Assembly (NCBI GenBank): GCA_029298735.1
Contig: JANSLP010000279.1
Location: forward strand, 1 to 42,918
Length of the DNA: 42,918 bases
From: Ophiostoma sp. CBS 140.51
Taxonomy: Eukaryota; Ascomycota; Sordariomycetes; Ophiostomatales; Ophiostomataceae
Direction of reading: 5' to 3'
Part shown: positions 11,065 to 20,712 of the stretch, piece by piece
Layout of the letters: every line of letters starts with the position of its first letter
Numbering within the stretch: the first letter of the stretch is position 1
Notes under the pieces: generated by a model
The model's database searches: none
What the model was told of the DNA's origin: nothing
What the model saw: the letters and a program-made list of their open reading frames with translations, nothing else
Made by a program: the position numbers and the translations under genes

Positions 11065-11334
11065 TTAGACGGCGAGGACCGTCTTCTCGTTCAGCACGGC
11101 CGGCAGTGGATCACCCGCCTGTTTCTTTGCATCGTCCGCTTCCGTCTTGTCTGTCGTGGTCTTGTCCCCCAGACTGTCTTTGTTGTCCCCCAGTGTGCAA
11201 TTGTCTATGTGGTCTTTCTGGTCCTTCTGGTCCGTCTTGTCTGCCTGGTCTGTGACACAACTGTCGCGAGCGTCTTCGACGCTCTTGCCAGTGGTGTCTG
11301 CCTCTGCAGCCACCCTTTCCCTGCCACCAGCACC
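11065..11334 (-). other. In-frame open extension downstream of the TFIIB stop
   Basis: After the TFIIB TAG (11335-11337) the same frame stays open for 89 codons to a TAA at 11065-11067. The translation is hydrophilic and repetitive, rich in Asp, Lys, Thr and Gln (for example TDQADKTDQKDQKD). TFIIB is complete at the TAG, the base context (TAG followed by GGT) is not a known leaky stop, and no internal ATG exists. It is probably 3' UTR with a chance open frame; readthrough or alternative splicing around the stop is possible. Confidence 0.4.
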
Positions 11335-12375
11335 CTAGCTGCTCGACAGGTTGTCCAGGTTGCCGTTCCAGTCGGGCTCGACCAGGGTGGTGCGGGTGTT
11401 GTACAAGAACCGGTAGGCCGTCTTGATGGTGCCGTCGCTGACACCAGCAATGGAGGCAATGTCCTTGGAGGCGCGCGGGTCGTCCAAGTACTGCGACGCA
11501 AAGTAAATGCAGGCGGCGGCCACGGACAAGGGTGAGCGACCAGCCAGGTCGGGGATCCCCGTGGTCTTGCGAGCCAGGGCCTTGGAAATCTTTTCCATGC
11601 GGGGCGTGTTGCGGAAGCCCAGGAGCGAGCAGTAGCGCGTGCAGAGCTCTTCGGCAGTCGTCGATGACGATGCCTTGTAGTCCTTGACGCCCTGGGCGGC
11701 ACTGGCCTGGGGGTTCTTCTCTTGGATTTTCGAGAGAAAGCTCTCGAGAGACTTGAAGACGCGGCCAATCTCCTTCTTGGTGACCCGCGTAATGGCATAG
11801 ATCTCGCGGAAGGTGCGCGGGACGCCGCACTGCCGGCAGGCAATAAAGATGCAGCCCGCAATGACGGCCTCGCGCGGCTTGCCCTTGAGTTGGCCGTGCT
11901 CATAGGCCAGCTTGTAAATGTGCATGGCGGTCTGGCCGACAATGCCGCTCGTCTGCATCATATCGACGAGGCCACTGATGGCGCGGAACCCTTCTTGCAG
12001 GTCGTTGTTGAGTTTCTCGGACTGCGACTTCTTGTTGATGCTGTTGAGTTTTCCCGCGAGCCTGCCGTTAGCAGCGCGCATGTCGACCTGCGTGCGCAGT
12101 CCTTCGTCGTTGGCCAAGGAGTTGGCGGATTCACCGACACGCGACGGGTCGTCGTTGCCCTGGTCGTCGTTGGCGAAAGTACGCCATTCGGAGCGGCTGT
12201 CAATGATGCGGTCGCCCACGACCAAACCGCACGAGTCACAGACCATGTCGCCGGACGAGAACTCTTCCACCAAGTTGGGCGGGAACTCTTTGCAGTCTGG
12301 GCACATGACAATGTTGTCCAAGTTCTCCTTGTAGGCGTCGCGGGCCGCGTTGGCGGCAGCAGTGGCGGCGTCCAT
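11335..12375 (-). CDS. Transcription initiation factor IIB (TFIIB)
   Basis: 346 aa, single exon. TFIIB bridges TBP on promoter DNA to RNA polymerase II and helps choose the start site. The N-terminal zinc ribbon has Cys25, Cys28, Cys46 and Cys49 (MCPDC and VCDSCG), followed by the B-reader/linker signature DSRSEWRTFAND and the DPSRVG segment. Two cyclin folds follow, with the conserved AAISGLVDMM-like start, REAVIAGCIFIACRQ, TFREI, and in the second fold GRSPLSVAAACIYFASQ and GVSDGTIKTAYRFLY. Length fits fungal TFIIB. The open frame extends 126 codons upstream without any ATG, so the ATG at 12375 (context CCAAAATGG) is the start. The family is conserved and nuclear. Yeast calls this gene SUA7. 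Confidence 0.96.
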   Translation of the reverse strand: MDAATAAANAARDAYKENLDNIVMCPDCKEFPPNLVEEFSSGDMVCDSCGLVVGDRIIDSRSEWRTFANDDQGNDDPSRVGESANSLANDEGLRTQVDMRAANGRLAGKLNSINKKSQSEKLNNDLQEGFRAISGLVDMMQTSGIVGQTAMHIYKLAYEHGQLKGKPREAVIAGCIFIACRQCGVPRTFREIYAITRVTKKEIGRVFKSLESFLSKIQEKNPQASAAQGVKDYKASSSTTAEELCTRYCSLLGFRNTPRMEKISKALARKTTGIPDLAGRSPLSVAAACIYFASQYLDDPRASKDIASIAGVSDGTIKTAYRFLYNTRTTLVEPDWNGNLDNLSSS

Positions 12376-13306
12376 TTTGGCAGGAGTCGACAGCGGAGCC
12401 GAAGGCGACGGTGCTGTGGAGGATGTGGACGTAGTTGACGTGGTCGACGGCGACGTCGATGTCTCCGGAGATGACTTGTTATGCAGCTCCTTGAGAGGCT
12501 TACGGGTGGCGGCGACGAGTTTCGTTTGGACGAGGCGCGTCTTGTTGATAGGCGACTTTGTCTTGCGAGTCGTCGACTTCGTCGACAATAACTTTGACTT
12601 CTTTGACTTCTTTGACCGCTTTGACTTCGTCAAAGCTCTTCTTGTCTTCTCCTCCCACGTATCCAGCACCAAATTAATGCTCTTGTTCGCCTCTTCGGGC
12701 GTCAAATTGCAACTTGTCAAGTCGCTTGCGTGAGCGTCCGTCTTGTCCGACAAAAGCGTGAGTGCCAGCTGACGGAAGAGCGGCGAATGCGTGGTGGGCG
12801 AGAAGAAGTCGTCGATATCGACGACGCTACGGGAAGATGTGTGGGAGACGATAAATTGAAAGAGACGAGGGAAACAGAATCACGGGTATCAAGGCAAGGC
12901 AATGGAGGAAAGGCTCGGTCTCAAAAACCAGTCAAGGCGTCCTGAGAGAAGAGGTGTCGGGTGTCAGAGTCGACGGTATCGATGGCGATGATGCGCGATC
13001 GATGGCGGTGGCTTCGACACGGATGGTTCTCTTCTTCGGAGCAGAATGAGATCGGAGCGAGAGAAAAGATTCGCAGAAAAGAGTCGCCCAACGAGAAAAC
13101 GAAGGAAAGGTTGCGCAGTCGGTATCGAGTCGATTGAGACAAAGATCGAGATGATGTCGATAGTGCACGAGGAGTGAGAAGTAGGGCGACAGAGGATGGG
13201 CGACAACAGCAACAACGACGACGGCGACGACGACGAGAAAAAGAGGTTGTAGGAGGGAGAAATGTCAAGAGCGACGATGGCCAGGGAGAAGAGGCTGCCA
13301 GTACCC

Positions 13307-13336
13307 AAATAGGGCGAAATAGGGCGAAATAGGGCG
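13307..13336 (-). promoter_or_regulatory. Triple 10-bp direct repeat in TFIIB promoter
   Basis: Three perfect head-to-tail copies of CGCCCTATTT on the minus strand, within the TFIIB upstream region. Exact tandem decamers in this position could be a transcription-factor array. No named factor is assigned. Confidence 0.5.
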
Positions 13337-13380
13337 GTTGGCCTCTCCCTCTCGCCACCAGACTGAAATGGCGCACTCTC

Positions 13381-13385
13381 ATTGG
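13381..13385 (-). promoter_or_regulatory. CCAAT box
   Basis: CCAAT on the minus strand within CAGCCAATGAG, 45 bases upstream of the triple decamer repeat and about 1 kb upstream of the TFIIB ATG. This is the binding motif of the fungal HAP complex. Function is inferred from the motif only. Confidence 0.4.
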
Positions 13386-13619
13386 CTGGTTGGGACAGTG
13401 TCTCGCACCAGGCAGAAGCGCCTCGAATCTTATGTGAGATCGGATATATGCATCTACGTATATGTACTAAAGCAGTATAGTGATATCACCAACTAGGAAG
13501 TCGCTGGTCAAGACGTTGTTTCCTTCCATTCCTTCCATTATTATTGACATTAACATTAGGTACTATGTACCATTTCGTCTAATATACAGGTATCATACAG
13601 TCGAATCGACTTTCGTCTT

Positions 13620-14954
13620 CTAGTTTGCACTGCTCCTCCGGCCACCACTCACGCCGGCCTGCGAAAAGTCGACTGAATACAGCGACGTCGGACTCGTCAT
13701 TGCATCTTGTTGCGAAATGTTGTTCCTCGGGTCGGCATGCACTTGTCTTGAATGAAAGCTCGCACTGCTGGCCGTGCTATCTTGGCGAGGAGGGATGCCC
13801 GATCCAAAGCCGACGCTGGCCACGTCAAGAGGGCCGACGATCGACAAAGGACGTAGCCTCGACCGCGGGGGAATAGGCGGACTGGCAGGCCGTCCTCCTT
13901 CGTTGTCCAGACCCAGACTGCTGACCAGCGGCTCCTTCTCCCGCTGGCTCGCCTCGTCGTCTTCTTCGGCCACAGCGGACAAGTCTGCTAGTGACGGATG
14001 CCGCTCGGCGACGCGGGACGTGTGGCGGCGCAGACCGGCGGTCCATTCTTTGTAGTCGTCGCGGAGGCCAGCAGCACCAGCAGCTCCACCGACGGCGGCA
14101 GCCGGAGGTGCAGCCACGCCGAGAGGAGCTGGCATAAGAGGTGTCATCGCTGCTGCCGCGTCGTACGCTAGACCATCCCCGTGCGGCTCATTCTCGTGAT
14201 CGTGGGCCAAATCGCACTGTCCGTGTGGCTGCAGTGGCGGCCGCGGTACGGGCTGTCTCTGGTAGAGAGGGACGCCGCGGTAGGACTCCTCCATCTCGTC
14301 TGCACCCTCCGGTCCCGCCACCTCGCCGGCTGCGCCGAGGTAGCTCAGGCTGGCCGAGCTTCGACTAATCAGTGACTTGCGGATAATGTTGCGCCGCTCG
14401 CGCTCGGCCTCGGCCACCAGCGCTGCTTCGCTCATGTGGCTGCGCCGGCGGAACTGGTCCGGTGTGAGATGCGGATCGTTTTGGCGGGCTTGTTCGTAGC
14501 GCTGGCGGCGGCGTCGCCGAAAGACGAGCCAGAAGGCGAGAAGGCCCGCAGCTACAACTACAACGACGGCGGCTACAATAACACCCGGTAGCCACTTTTT
14601 GGAGGAAGGCCCCGACGGGTGTGAAGACGCCGAGGTAATGAGGGACGGGTTGGTCGAGGATGTCGAAGACGGGCCTGGGTGAGGTTGTGTGGTGACGTTG
14701 CCGCGGAGGGCGAGGACGGCGTGGTTGAGGGACGGGTGGGGTGGTATCGGTGAGGCGGATGGGGGTGGTTGTGATTGTGATTGTGGTTGTGATTGCGAAT
14801 AGGCGGACGAGAGTTGTGAGTATGCTTCGAGTGTTGACGATGCTTGTAATGGTTGTGAAAATGCTGGTGAGACGGAGACGGCTGGTGTTGACACGGCTCC
14901 TGAAACGGCCGGCGCCAGGCTGGACAGTGCCGGTACAGACGAAAAGGCCGGCAT
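13620..14954 (-). CDS. Single-pass membrane protein, Ser/Pro-rich ectodomain
   Basis: 444 aa, single exon; the first sensible ATG is at 14954 (MPAFSSVPAL). Residues 1-118 are rich in Ser, Pro, Gln and Ala with SQ repeats (SQSQPQSQSQ), consistent with an O-glycosylated outer region. A strong transmembrane helix occupies about 121-145 (LPGVIVAAVVVVVAAGLLAFWLV) and is followed by a stop-transfer cluster RRRRRQR. The cytoplasmic part contains DPHLTPDQFRRRSHMSEAAL, a region around SYLGAAGEVAG, and a long disordered tail. The layout matches the Mid2-like/LPXTG-like membrane proteins common in Pezizomycotina. There is no obvious cleaved signal peptide, so it may insert by its single helix. Function is unknown; a wall-stress sensor is a guess. 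Confidence 0.8.
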   Translation of the reverse strand: MPAFSSVPALSSLAPAVSGAVSTPAVSVSPAFSQPLQASSTLEAYSQLSSAYSQSQPQSQSQPPPSASPIPPHPSLNHAVLALRGNVTTQPHPGPSSTSSTNPSLITSASSHPSGPSSKKWLPGVIVAAVVVVVAAGLLAFWLVFRRRRRQRYEQARQNDPHLTPDQFRRRSHMSEAALVAEAERERRNIIRKSLISRSSASLSYLGAAGEVAGPEGADEMEESYRGVPLYQRQPVPRPPLQPHGQCDLAHDHENEPHGDGLAYDAAAAMTPLMPAPLGVAAPPAAAVGGAAGAAGLRDDYKEWTAGLRRHTSRVAERHPSLADLSAVAEEDDEASQREKEPLVSSLGLDNEGGRPASPPIPPRSRLRPLSIVGPLDVASVGFGSGIPPRQDSTASSASFHSRQVHADPRNNISQQDAMTSPTSLYSVDFSQAGVSGGRRSSAN

Positions 14955-17353
14955 TGTGTGTGTTGAGGTGATGTTGAGGTGGTGTTGAGGTGTTGATGTG
15001 GTTCGTAGATGTGATTTGTTGACTCGATCGTAGGTTGTAAGATGCGTAGGTGAGAAACAAAGAAAAGAAGAGATCGCAACAGTGAGAGCGGGAGATCGAG
15101 CAATAAGAATCGTAAAACAGAGCAAGAGAGTAACAAAATAAAATAAAATAAAAACCGTGGTGCCTCGGTGGGCTACCTTGAGTTTATTTTTGTTTTTATC
15201 AAGCTGCTGTGCGAGCCTGTATGAAGCTGCGTCGATAAAGTGCTGTCTGTTTGGTGTCTGTTGGTGTTGCACTTTAAACTTTTAGTGACAGCCTCAGCCG
15301 CACACGCGGTGTCCCGATGTAGATGCGTCAGGCTGAGTCGAGCAGTAAGAGTTGTAGAGGTGTAGAGGTGCAGAGTTGCAGATTGGTGTAGCGGTACGTC
15401 GTGGCAGTGTTGATTCTGAAAGCGAAAGTAAAGGAAGATGAAAATAGCGAGCGTGGGAAGACGTGGGAAGAAACGTGCAGAAAAATGAACACAAAAAGGA
15501 TCGAGCGAAGCGAGGGAAAGAAAAGTAAAGAAAAAAGTAAACAGATTGACGAGAGAGAGAATCGAGCAAAGCGAGGACAAAAGGAGAGAGGGACAGTCGT
15601 CATTATGAACGATGGACAAATTGTTTACAAGCCCGCCAAAAAAGGAGGACGCCCACAGCGCCCACTACGAAATACGATACGGGTACGGGTTTGTCTGGGT
15701 GCCTTTTTGCTGGGATGTTTGTTGGATGTGGGATGATGGACCCTGATCGGCCCCGACTGGGCGGAGCTCAACCCAAGTCCAAGTTGGCCCCTACACAGTA
15801 CGGTACTGAGAACAAGACTGGCAGCAGTGCCCCCTACGACGACGCAAGCTGTGGAGAGACAGGAAGTTGAAGGATGAAGTGCTACGCAGCCGTAGCAATA
15901 TGTAGTACACAGCTCACTGTCTGTGTTCTGACTGTACTTTAGGCGAGACAAACTGCAGGCGAGACGACCGACGATGAGTGCAGACGAGGATGCACAGCGT
16001 CGATCCCATTGTAAGGTTGAGTTGGGTGACTACAGACTGGCTGCTGAACCGACTGAAGAAACGTTAACTCGGACTCAACTTTTCTCGTATGCATCTGCCA
16101 AGCAGTTTTTGGTGGCCGAAAGAGTGCCCGCTTGGGAGATCTCGTGTTGGAGCCAGGAAGAAGGACAAGTCGAGGATTGGTCGAGGAGTCGAGCACTGGT
16201 CTCGGAATACGAGTTGTGAACTTTGAAAAGAAAGTATTTCTTCTTCTTCTCCTTCTCGACGCTCGTTGGCTGCCTGCACATGTGCAGTCATTTTGTGTGG
16301 TTCGTATGGAGAAGAGAAAGGGGATGACCAGGGACAATCCCAGTAAAATCCTGGTGAAGTCCCAGAAAAACGAAAAGACCCATGTTCTTCGGCTTCCATT
16401 TTTGCTTCCATTGTCCATCTTCGTTCATCTGCCATTCCATCTTCCATCTTCCGTCTTTCGTCTTCAGTCTTCCATGTTTCTTTTTTCGTCTTTTCTGTAT
16501 TCTTCATCTTTGATCAACACCGAGTCCTTTCCGCTGGGTGGCCTCCCCGGACTGAATCTTTGTACCGATTCTGTGTCTAAATGGGGCTGTGTTCCCGTCT
16601 TCTGTTTCCCCCCCGCAGGCAAAAAAGGCGATCCAAAACGACACCAAGACCAACAAAAAGGCGACTTGACCGACTTGGGTCTTCCGATTCGACTTGGCAG
16701 GGGACAGCTTCAAGTGACATGACATTGCCAGTGACATCTCGCTCTTTTGTGAGTGGACACAGGTTGCGCCAGTTGAAGTCGTGAACGTTGTCTCCTTTTG
16801 CTTCTTTTCTTTTCGATTTGTCCTTTTCTTTTTATCTCTTTTCCTCGACAAGGATAATACTGTTCATGCCCTCATTTGCGGCCGTCAGCAGCAGCGAATC
16901 CCTCATAGGCCTGTCAAATTGCACATCCGGAGTTTTCAGAGGAGTATCTGTCGTGCAAAGTCGAGAGAGTGCACTGCAAATTCACTGAACTGCACAGATC
17001 TTGTATCTGTTGTGTGCGACGACGTACTTTTTATTTTTAGAAACCCACCCGACCCACCATCAACCCGCAGCCCACAACCCACAAGGGACCTGTCACTGCT
17101 CCCCACTGAAAGACGCGTTTGACATCTGCCCAGAGGTACATGTACATCCACTTTGGGCGATCGTCATAACATAATTACAACGACATCGGTTGATACGACG
17201 ACGTCAATACGATGGGAAGAGTTTGTTGAGTTGTTTCGAGCATTTTTGTTCAAGATATTTTTATTCCAAACTGATTGACATGATGAGACAGAAATAACAA
17301 CAGAAGACGAGACGACGACAGCGAGACAAACGACAAAACACAACCACCATCGC
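14955..17353. other. Intergenic region
   Basis: About 2.4 kb. The first few hundred bases are the leader/promoter of the minus-strand gene starting at 14954, with an (AAAAT)3 tract near 15133-15147. One exact GAGCGAAGCGAG (15503-15514) and a variant (15563-15575) lie in a purine-rich stretch. Around 16390-16500 the plus strand is pyrimidine-rich with TTCCATCTTCC-type near-repeats. Open frames of up to 196 codons look like chance. No gene is recognised. Confidence 0.5.
15503..15575 (+). repeat. GAGCGAAGCGAG repeat, intergenic pair
   Basis: One exact 12-mer at 15503-15514 and a one-base variant (GAGCAAAGCGAG) at 15564-15575, both on the plus strand and 61 bases apart. Same family as the clusters at 5541-5664 and in the intron at 25512-25661. 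Confidence 0.75.
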
Positions 17354-17744
17354 CTACATACAGCTCTTGCATGCGTCGGGCTGTCTTGTTAGCGGGAGTA
17401 TTAAACAAAAGTAATCAAATCAAATCAAATCAAATCAAATCAAATAAAAAAGAGTCACAGTGAGGACCTACCGCAGAAACACTCGCATCCAAGGCCTCCC
17501 GCAGACAGTCGGCATCTTCGCGCAGGTTCTTGCCCTTGTCGCGCGCCGCTTTGGCACAGGCTTTGACTACCGGTGCCAGCGCGTCGACACAGTCGCGGAT
17601 GTGGATGCAGAGAGCGGCACTGTCGAGGCTGTCGGTGTTGTCGAGACTGTCGAGACTGTCGACGGAGTCAACATCACGGACGACGTTGGTTGGCACAGCT
17701 GCAACAACAGCCACGAGAGCGGTGAGAACAAAGGTGAGCTTCAT
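17354..17744 (-). CDS. Small secreted six-cysteine protein
   Basis: Exons are 17472-17744 and 17354-17380, giving 99 aa. The 91-nt intron (17381-17471) has donor GTAGGT, branch GCTAAC and acceptor GACAG. Residues 1-17 are a clear signal peptide (MKLTFVLTALVAVVAAV). The mature protein begins with an acidic repeat (DSVDSLDSLDNTDSLDS), then a helical Cys domain with C46, C52, C63, C80, C95 and C98. Splicing supplies the last two Cys (PDACKSCM), giving an even number; the unspliced frame ends after five. I do not recognise a family. Size, secretion and paired Cys resemble fungal effector-like or surface-binding proteins, but no role is assigned. A TATA box lies about 120 bases upstream. Confidence 0.75.
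17415..17445 (+). repeat. (TCAAA)6 microsatellite inside an intron
   Basis: Six TCAAA units plus a T, lying within the intron of the small secreted protein gene (TTTGA on the coding strand). Length variation here would change intron size but not the protein. Confidence 0.9.
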
Positions 17745-18674
17745 TGTGAGAGTGAGTAGGTTGCAGGTTGTAGGTTGTAGTAACGATGATGGTGATTGCG
17801 GTAGTAGTCGAGTCTGGTCTTCGAGTCAGTCATGATATGCCGCGACCGACTCGACTCGACCACTCTCTTTATACCCATCGACAACGGCGGCGACTACAAC
17901 GACAGTAATGGCTACGTTGACCCAGCCTCGCGATCCTTTATGATCAAAGCCCGTCGTCTAATTGAAGACCTCGTAAATGTCAATATTCTGCCGCCATCCT
18001 GAATCCTGTCTTGTTTATCTTCTCGCCATGGTGACGAGTGTCTTCATTTGATATTTGAGAATTGTGTATATCAAGAGGATGAAGGATCTTCAAAGGCTGC
18101 CTTCAACTTGCTGAATGCAGAGAACTTGTGTTGACAGTTGGTTTGATGGTGAAATACAATATCTCAAACGCCGAGCTCGGCAAACGGACAAGACTGCACG
18201 ACACTGCATCGGCTACGATGACAAAAAAAGCTTATCTCACCAAGTCTGTCTTTGTTGGTGTCGTCTGTTGGTCCTGTATTGGTGCTGCGGCGTAGGAATA
18301 TATTTTCGTCCGTTGTTGTGTGCTGCTTTATGTTGACTCCCGCCCCCAGCTGCAGCCGCATCCTCCGCTTAATTGCCAATTGTTGTGGTCAATATTCTGT
18401 TTTCTATTTGAGGACCAGAGAGGCGTTTACGACATAAATTGTGGCCATATTAATTGGCTCTTCCATTTCTTAACTTCACTCGCGCTCATCTGGTATCCTC
18501 TCATATCATCACGTTCATCACATCGGCATGGTCTACAACTTCGGCCAGCAGTCATACATCCCGGAAAGCAATTCTCCATAAATTAGAGTAATGGATTCGT
18601 ATTGTTATGGTCTGGTGTCTGGTGTCTGGTGTGTATCTGCCTGAGTTTATCTGCCTGCTATGCACCCTGCATGT
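17745..18674. other. Intergenic region
   Basis: The promoter of the small secreted protein occupies the first 200-300 bases. The rest (to 18674) is the 3' flank of the MFS gene and A/T-richer spacer. No gene, RNA or element is recognised. Confidence 0.5.
17867..17873 (-). promoter_or_regulatory. TATA box of the small secreted protein gene
   Basis: TATAAAG on the minus strand, 123-129 bases upstream of the ATG at 17744, within GGGTATAAAGAGAG. Position and sequence fit a core promoter element. Confidence 0.6.
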
Positions 18675-20584
18675 CTACGCCTTCGTCTCCTCCACGGGCA
18701 CCCGCTCCACCGTCGCCTCCACCTTCTCCGTCATCAGCGCCTTGACGCCCCGCAGACACGCCACCGCCGCCGTCGCCAGCACGACAAACGGAATGATGCT
18801 CGACCATGCCAGACGGTAGGCATGGGCATACTCGCTGCGGCTGGCGGTGACGGCAGCGTCCCAGATGGTGGCGTTGGCATCGGGGACGCCCGTGCCGACG
18901 GTGCCGGCCGTGAATGCTTCGAGGAGAGCGGGAGCACTGCTTTCAGGCAGGCCTGCCTTGACTGCAGCTGCACTGACCGCCGGCGCGTAGTGGCTGTTCA
19001 GATAGCCATTCATGATGGCATCCAGGACGGCGGAGCCAAAAGCGCCGCCAATGGCCCGCGCCGAGAAAGCGAGACCTGTCGCTGTGGACAAGTATGCATG
19101 TGGTGCGGTGAACTGCACACAGGCCACCAGGAGAGTGAGTGGACCGGACTGGCCGATGCCCGCCAGCACACTGAACCCAATCTGGGCCGAATTCCACTGC
19201 GGCTTGAGGTTGGCGTAGAGGACAGTGACGACGAAAAAGATGACGAAAGTCACGAGGAGAGGACTCTTGAGATCTTTGTAGTAGGTGGCGTAGAGCGTGA
19301 CGGGGATCGACGTAAACATGCTGGGCAGCGTGTAGCTCAGTTGCCGAATCGAAATGCGCCAGGCGTCCGTCTGGAAGCCCAGGTTCAAGATGATCTGGGG
19401 CACGACGGAGTTGACGGCCGAGTAAAAGATCCAGCCCTCGACGGCAAAGGCAAACACGGACAGGGCAAAGTTGGCATTCTGTCTAAAAAAGACGTGGGCC
19501 AGCAAGCCGTCACTGCGTCCCTTCCACTCGTACCCGCCAAACGCCACCAGCAGGGCCAGACCGATACCGAGCGGCGCGGCCACATGGGCATCCGACCACG
19601 AGTACGTGCCGCCGCCCCAGTCGAGGGCGAGAAGTGTGAGGGTGGCACCTGAGACGAACAGTAGCGAGCCGATCGGGTCGCAGGCCCACACGTAACCCCA
19701 GACACTCAAGCGCTCGTACTCCTCCGTCTTATTGGGCCAGTAGAACAGGAAGAGGCCGATGGAGGTCGCCAAGTGGAAGGCCGCCTGCATCCAAAAGATG
19801 GACCGCCAGCCCGAGGCCGATGCATTGGTCACGGCACCCGCGCCCAGCGAGCCAATAACACCGCCCACGGCACCGCCCATAAAGGCGAACCCGTTGGCCA
19901 GCGCCCGGTACTTGAGCGGCAGCACTTCGGAGGGGATGGCCTGGACAATGGAGATGGTTGAGAGAGTGGTGCCAATCAGAATACCGCCGCCAATCAGCAT
20001 GCTCATGGACGTGGCCTTGGCGGAGATGACGGCGCCGACAAAAGCGACAAGCGGCGGGCCGGCGGCGAGGTACTTGCGGTCGAGGACGTCCGACAAACGG
20101 CCGACAATGGGCGACAGCACACTCTGCATCAGCAGCGGGCCCTGGATGATCCAGCCAGAGATGCTGGCGTCGCCGAGGTCGCGCACAATGAAGGCAATGA
20201 CGGAGCCAGCAGCGACGACCACAAACACTTGGGCCATGATCCTGCCACCCGGAAGCAACGAGGTTAGTATGTACACAGGATGTTCTACTTTAAATACAGT
20301 GGGGTGAGTGCTCACGCAAAACACGTCATGAAGACGACGAGCCAGGACCGCCAGCTCAGGTTAATGTGCACAGCATTGCGGACGGCTTCTTCTTCAATGG
20401 GCATGACGTCGAGTTCGTCGGGATGGCCGTGGCCGTGACTGTGAGGAAGGTGGTTGTCGGCATGTTCCGTGTGTGTCGTGTCGATCGTGTTGTTGTTGTT
20501 GTTGTTGTTGTTACCGGTGTGGTTGACGGCTTCGACGGGCGCTGCCGACTGGATCTCAATCCCGTCGGCCTTGGTGTCCGACAT
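18675..20584 (-). CDS. MFS efflux transporter, TRI12-like (14 TM)
   Basis: Exons are 20316-20584 and 18675-20241, giving 611 aa. The 74-nt intron (20242-20315) has donor GTGAGC, branch TACTAAC and acceptor GGCAG, joining in phase 2. The N-terminal cytoplasmic tail (1-75) contains eight consecutive Asn and a His-rich stretch (HLPHSHGHGHPDE). About 14 hydrophobic helices follow. Motif A (GRLSDVLDRK, 137-146) lies between helices 2 and 3; SEVLPLKYRALANGF and GWRSIFWMQAAFH are typical of the fungal trichothecene efflux pump/siderophore transporter branch. It is expected in the plasma membrane, exporting a small organic compound by proton antiport. No biosynthetic cluster is adjacent, so the substrate is unknown. 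A TATATA element lies about 125 bases upstream. Confidence 0.9.
20488..20512 (+). repeat. GTT/AAC trinucleotide repeat coding poly-Asn
   Basis: Eight consecutive Asn codons (AAC on the minus strand) in the first exon of the MFS gene. A slippage-prone tract that can vary in length within the cytoplasmic tail. Confidence 0.8.
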
Positions 20585-20706
20585 TGTGGGGAAGGTAGTT
20601 GTTGGCAGATGGGGAGGATGGAAGAGAGACAACTTGTCTACTGTTGAAAGGTTAAGAAAGAAAAGGAAGACGAGAGAAGAGTCGACACGATGCAGCTTCC
20701 TAGAGC

Positions 20707-20712
20707 TATATA
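20707..20712 (-). promoter_or_regulatory. TATA element of the MFS gene
   Basis: TATATA within CGTATATAGC on the minus strand, about 125 bases upstream of the ATG at 20584. Plausible core promoter position. Confidence 0.45.

Larger units (their letters stand above)
12376..13619. other. TFIIB leader and promoter
   Basis: About 1.2 kb upstream of the TFIIB ATG. The first 380 bases are open in the TFIIB frame without an ATG, with a possible GTAAGC...CCACAG intron. Further upstream, three tandem copies of CGCCCTATTT and a CCAAT box (minus strand) lie about 940-1010 bases from the ATG, suggesting a distant transcription start and a long, probably intron-containing leader. The short segment 13400-13619 is A/T-richer and without recognisable features. 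Confidence 0.45.

Noticed and set aside
12376..12753. N-terminal extension of TFIIB (126 codons)
   Set aside because: The frame is open but has no ATG; the family's usual length and zinc-ribbon position fit the ATG at 12375.
16132..16722. 196-codon plus-strand open frame
   Set aside because: Leu/Phe/Ser runs come from a pyrimidine-rich stretch; no domain or start context.
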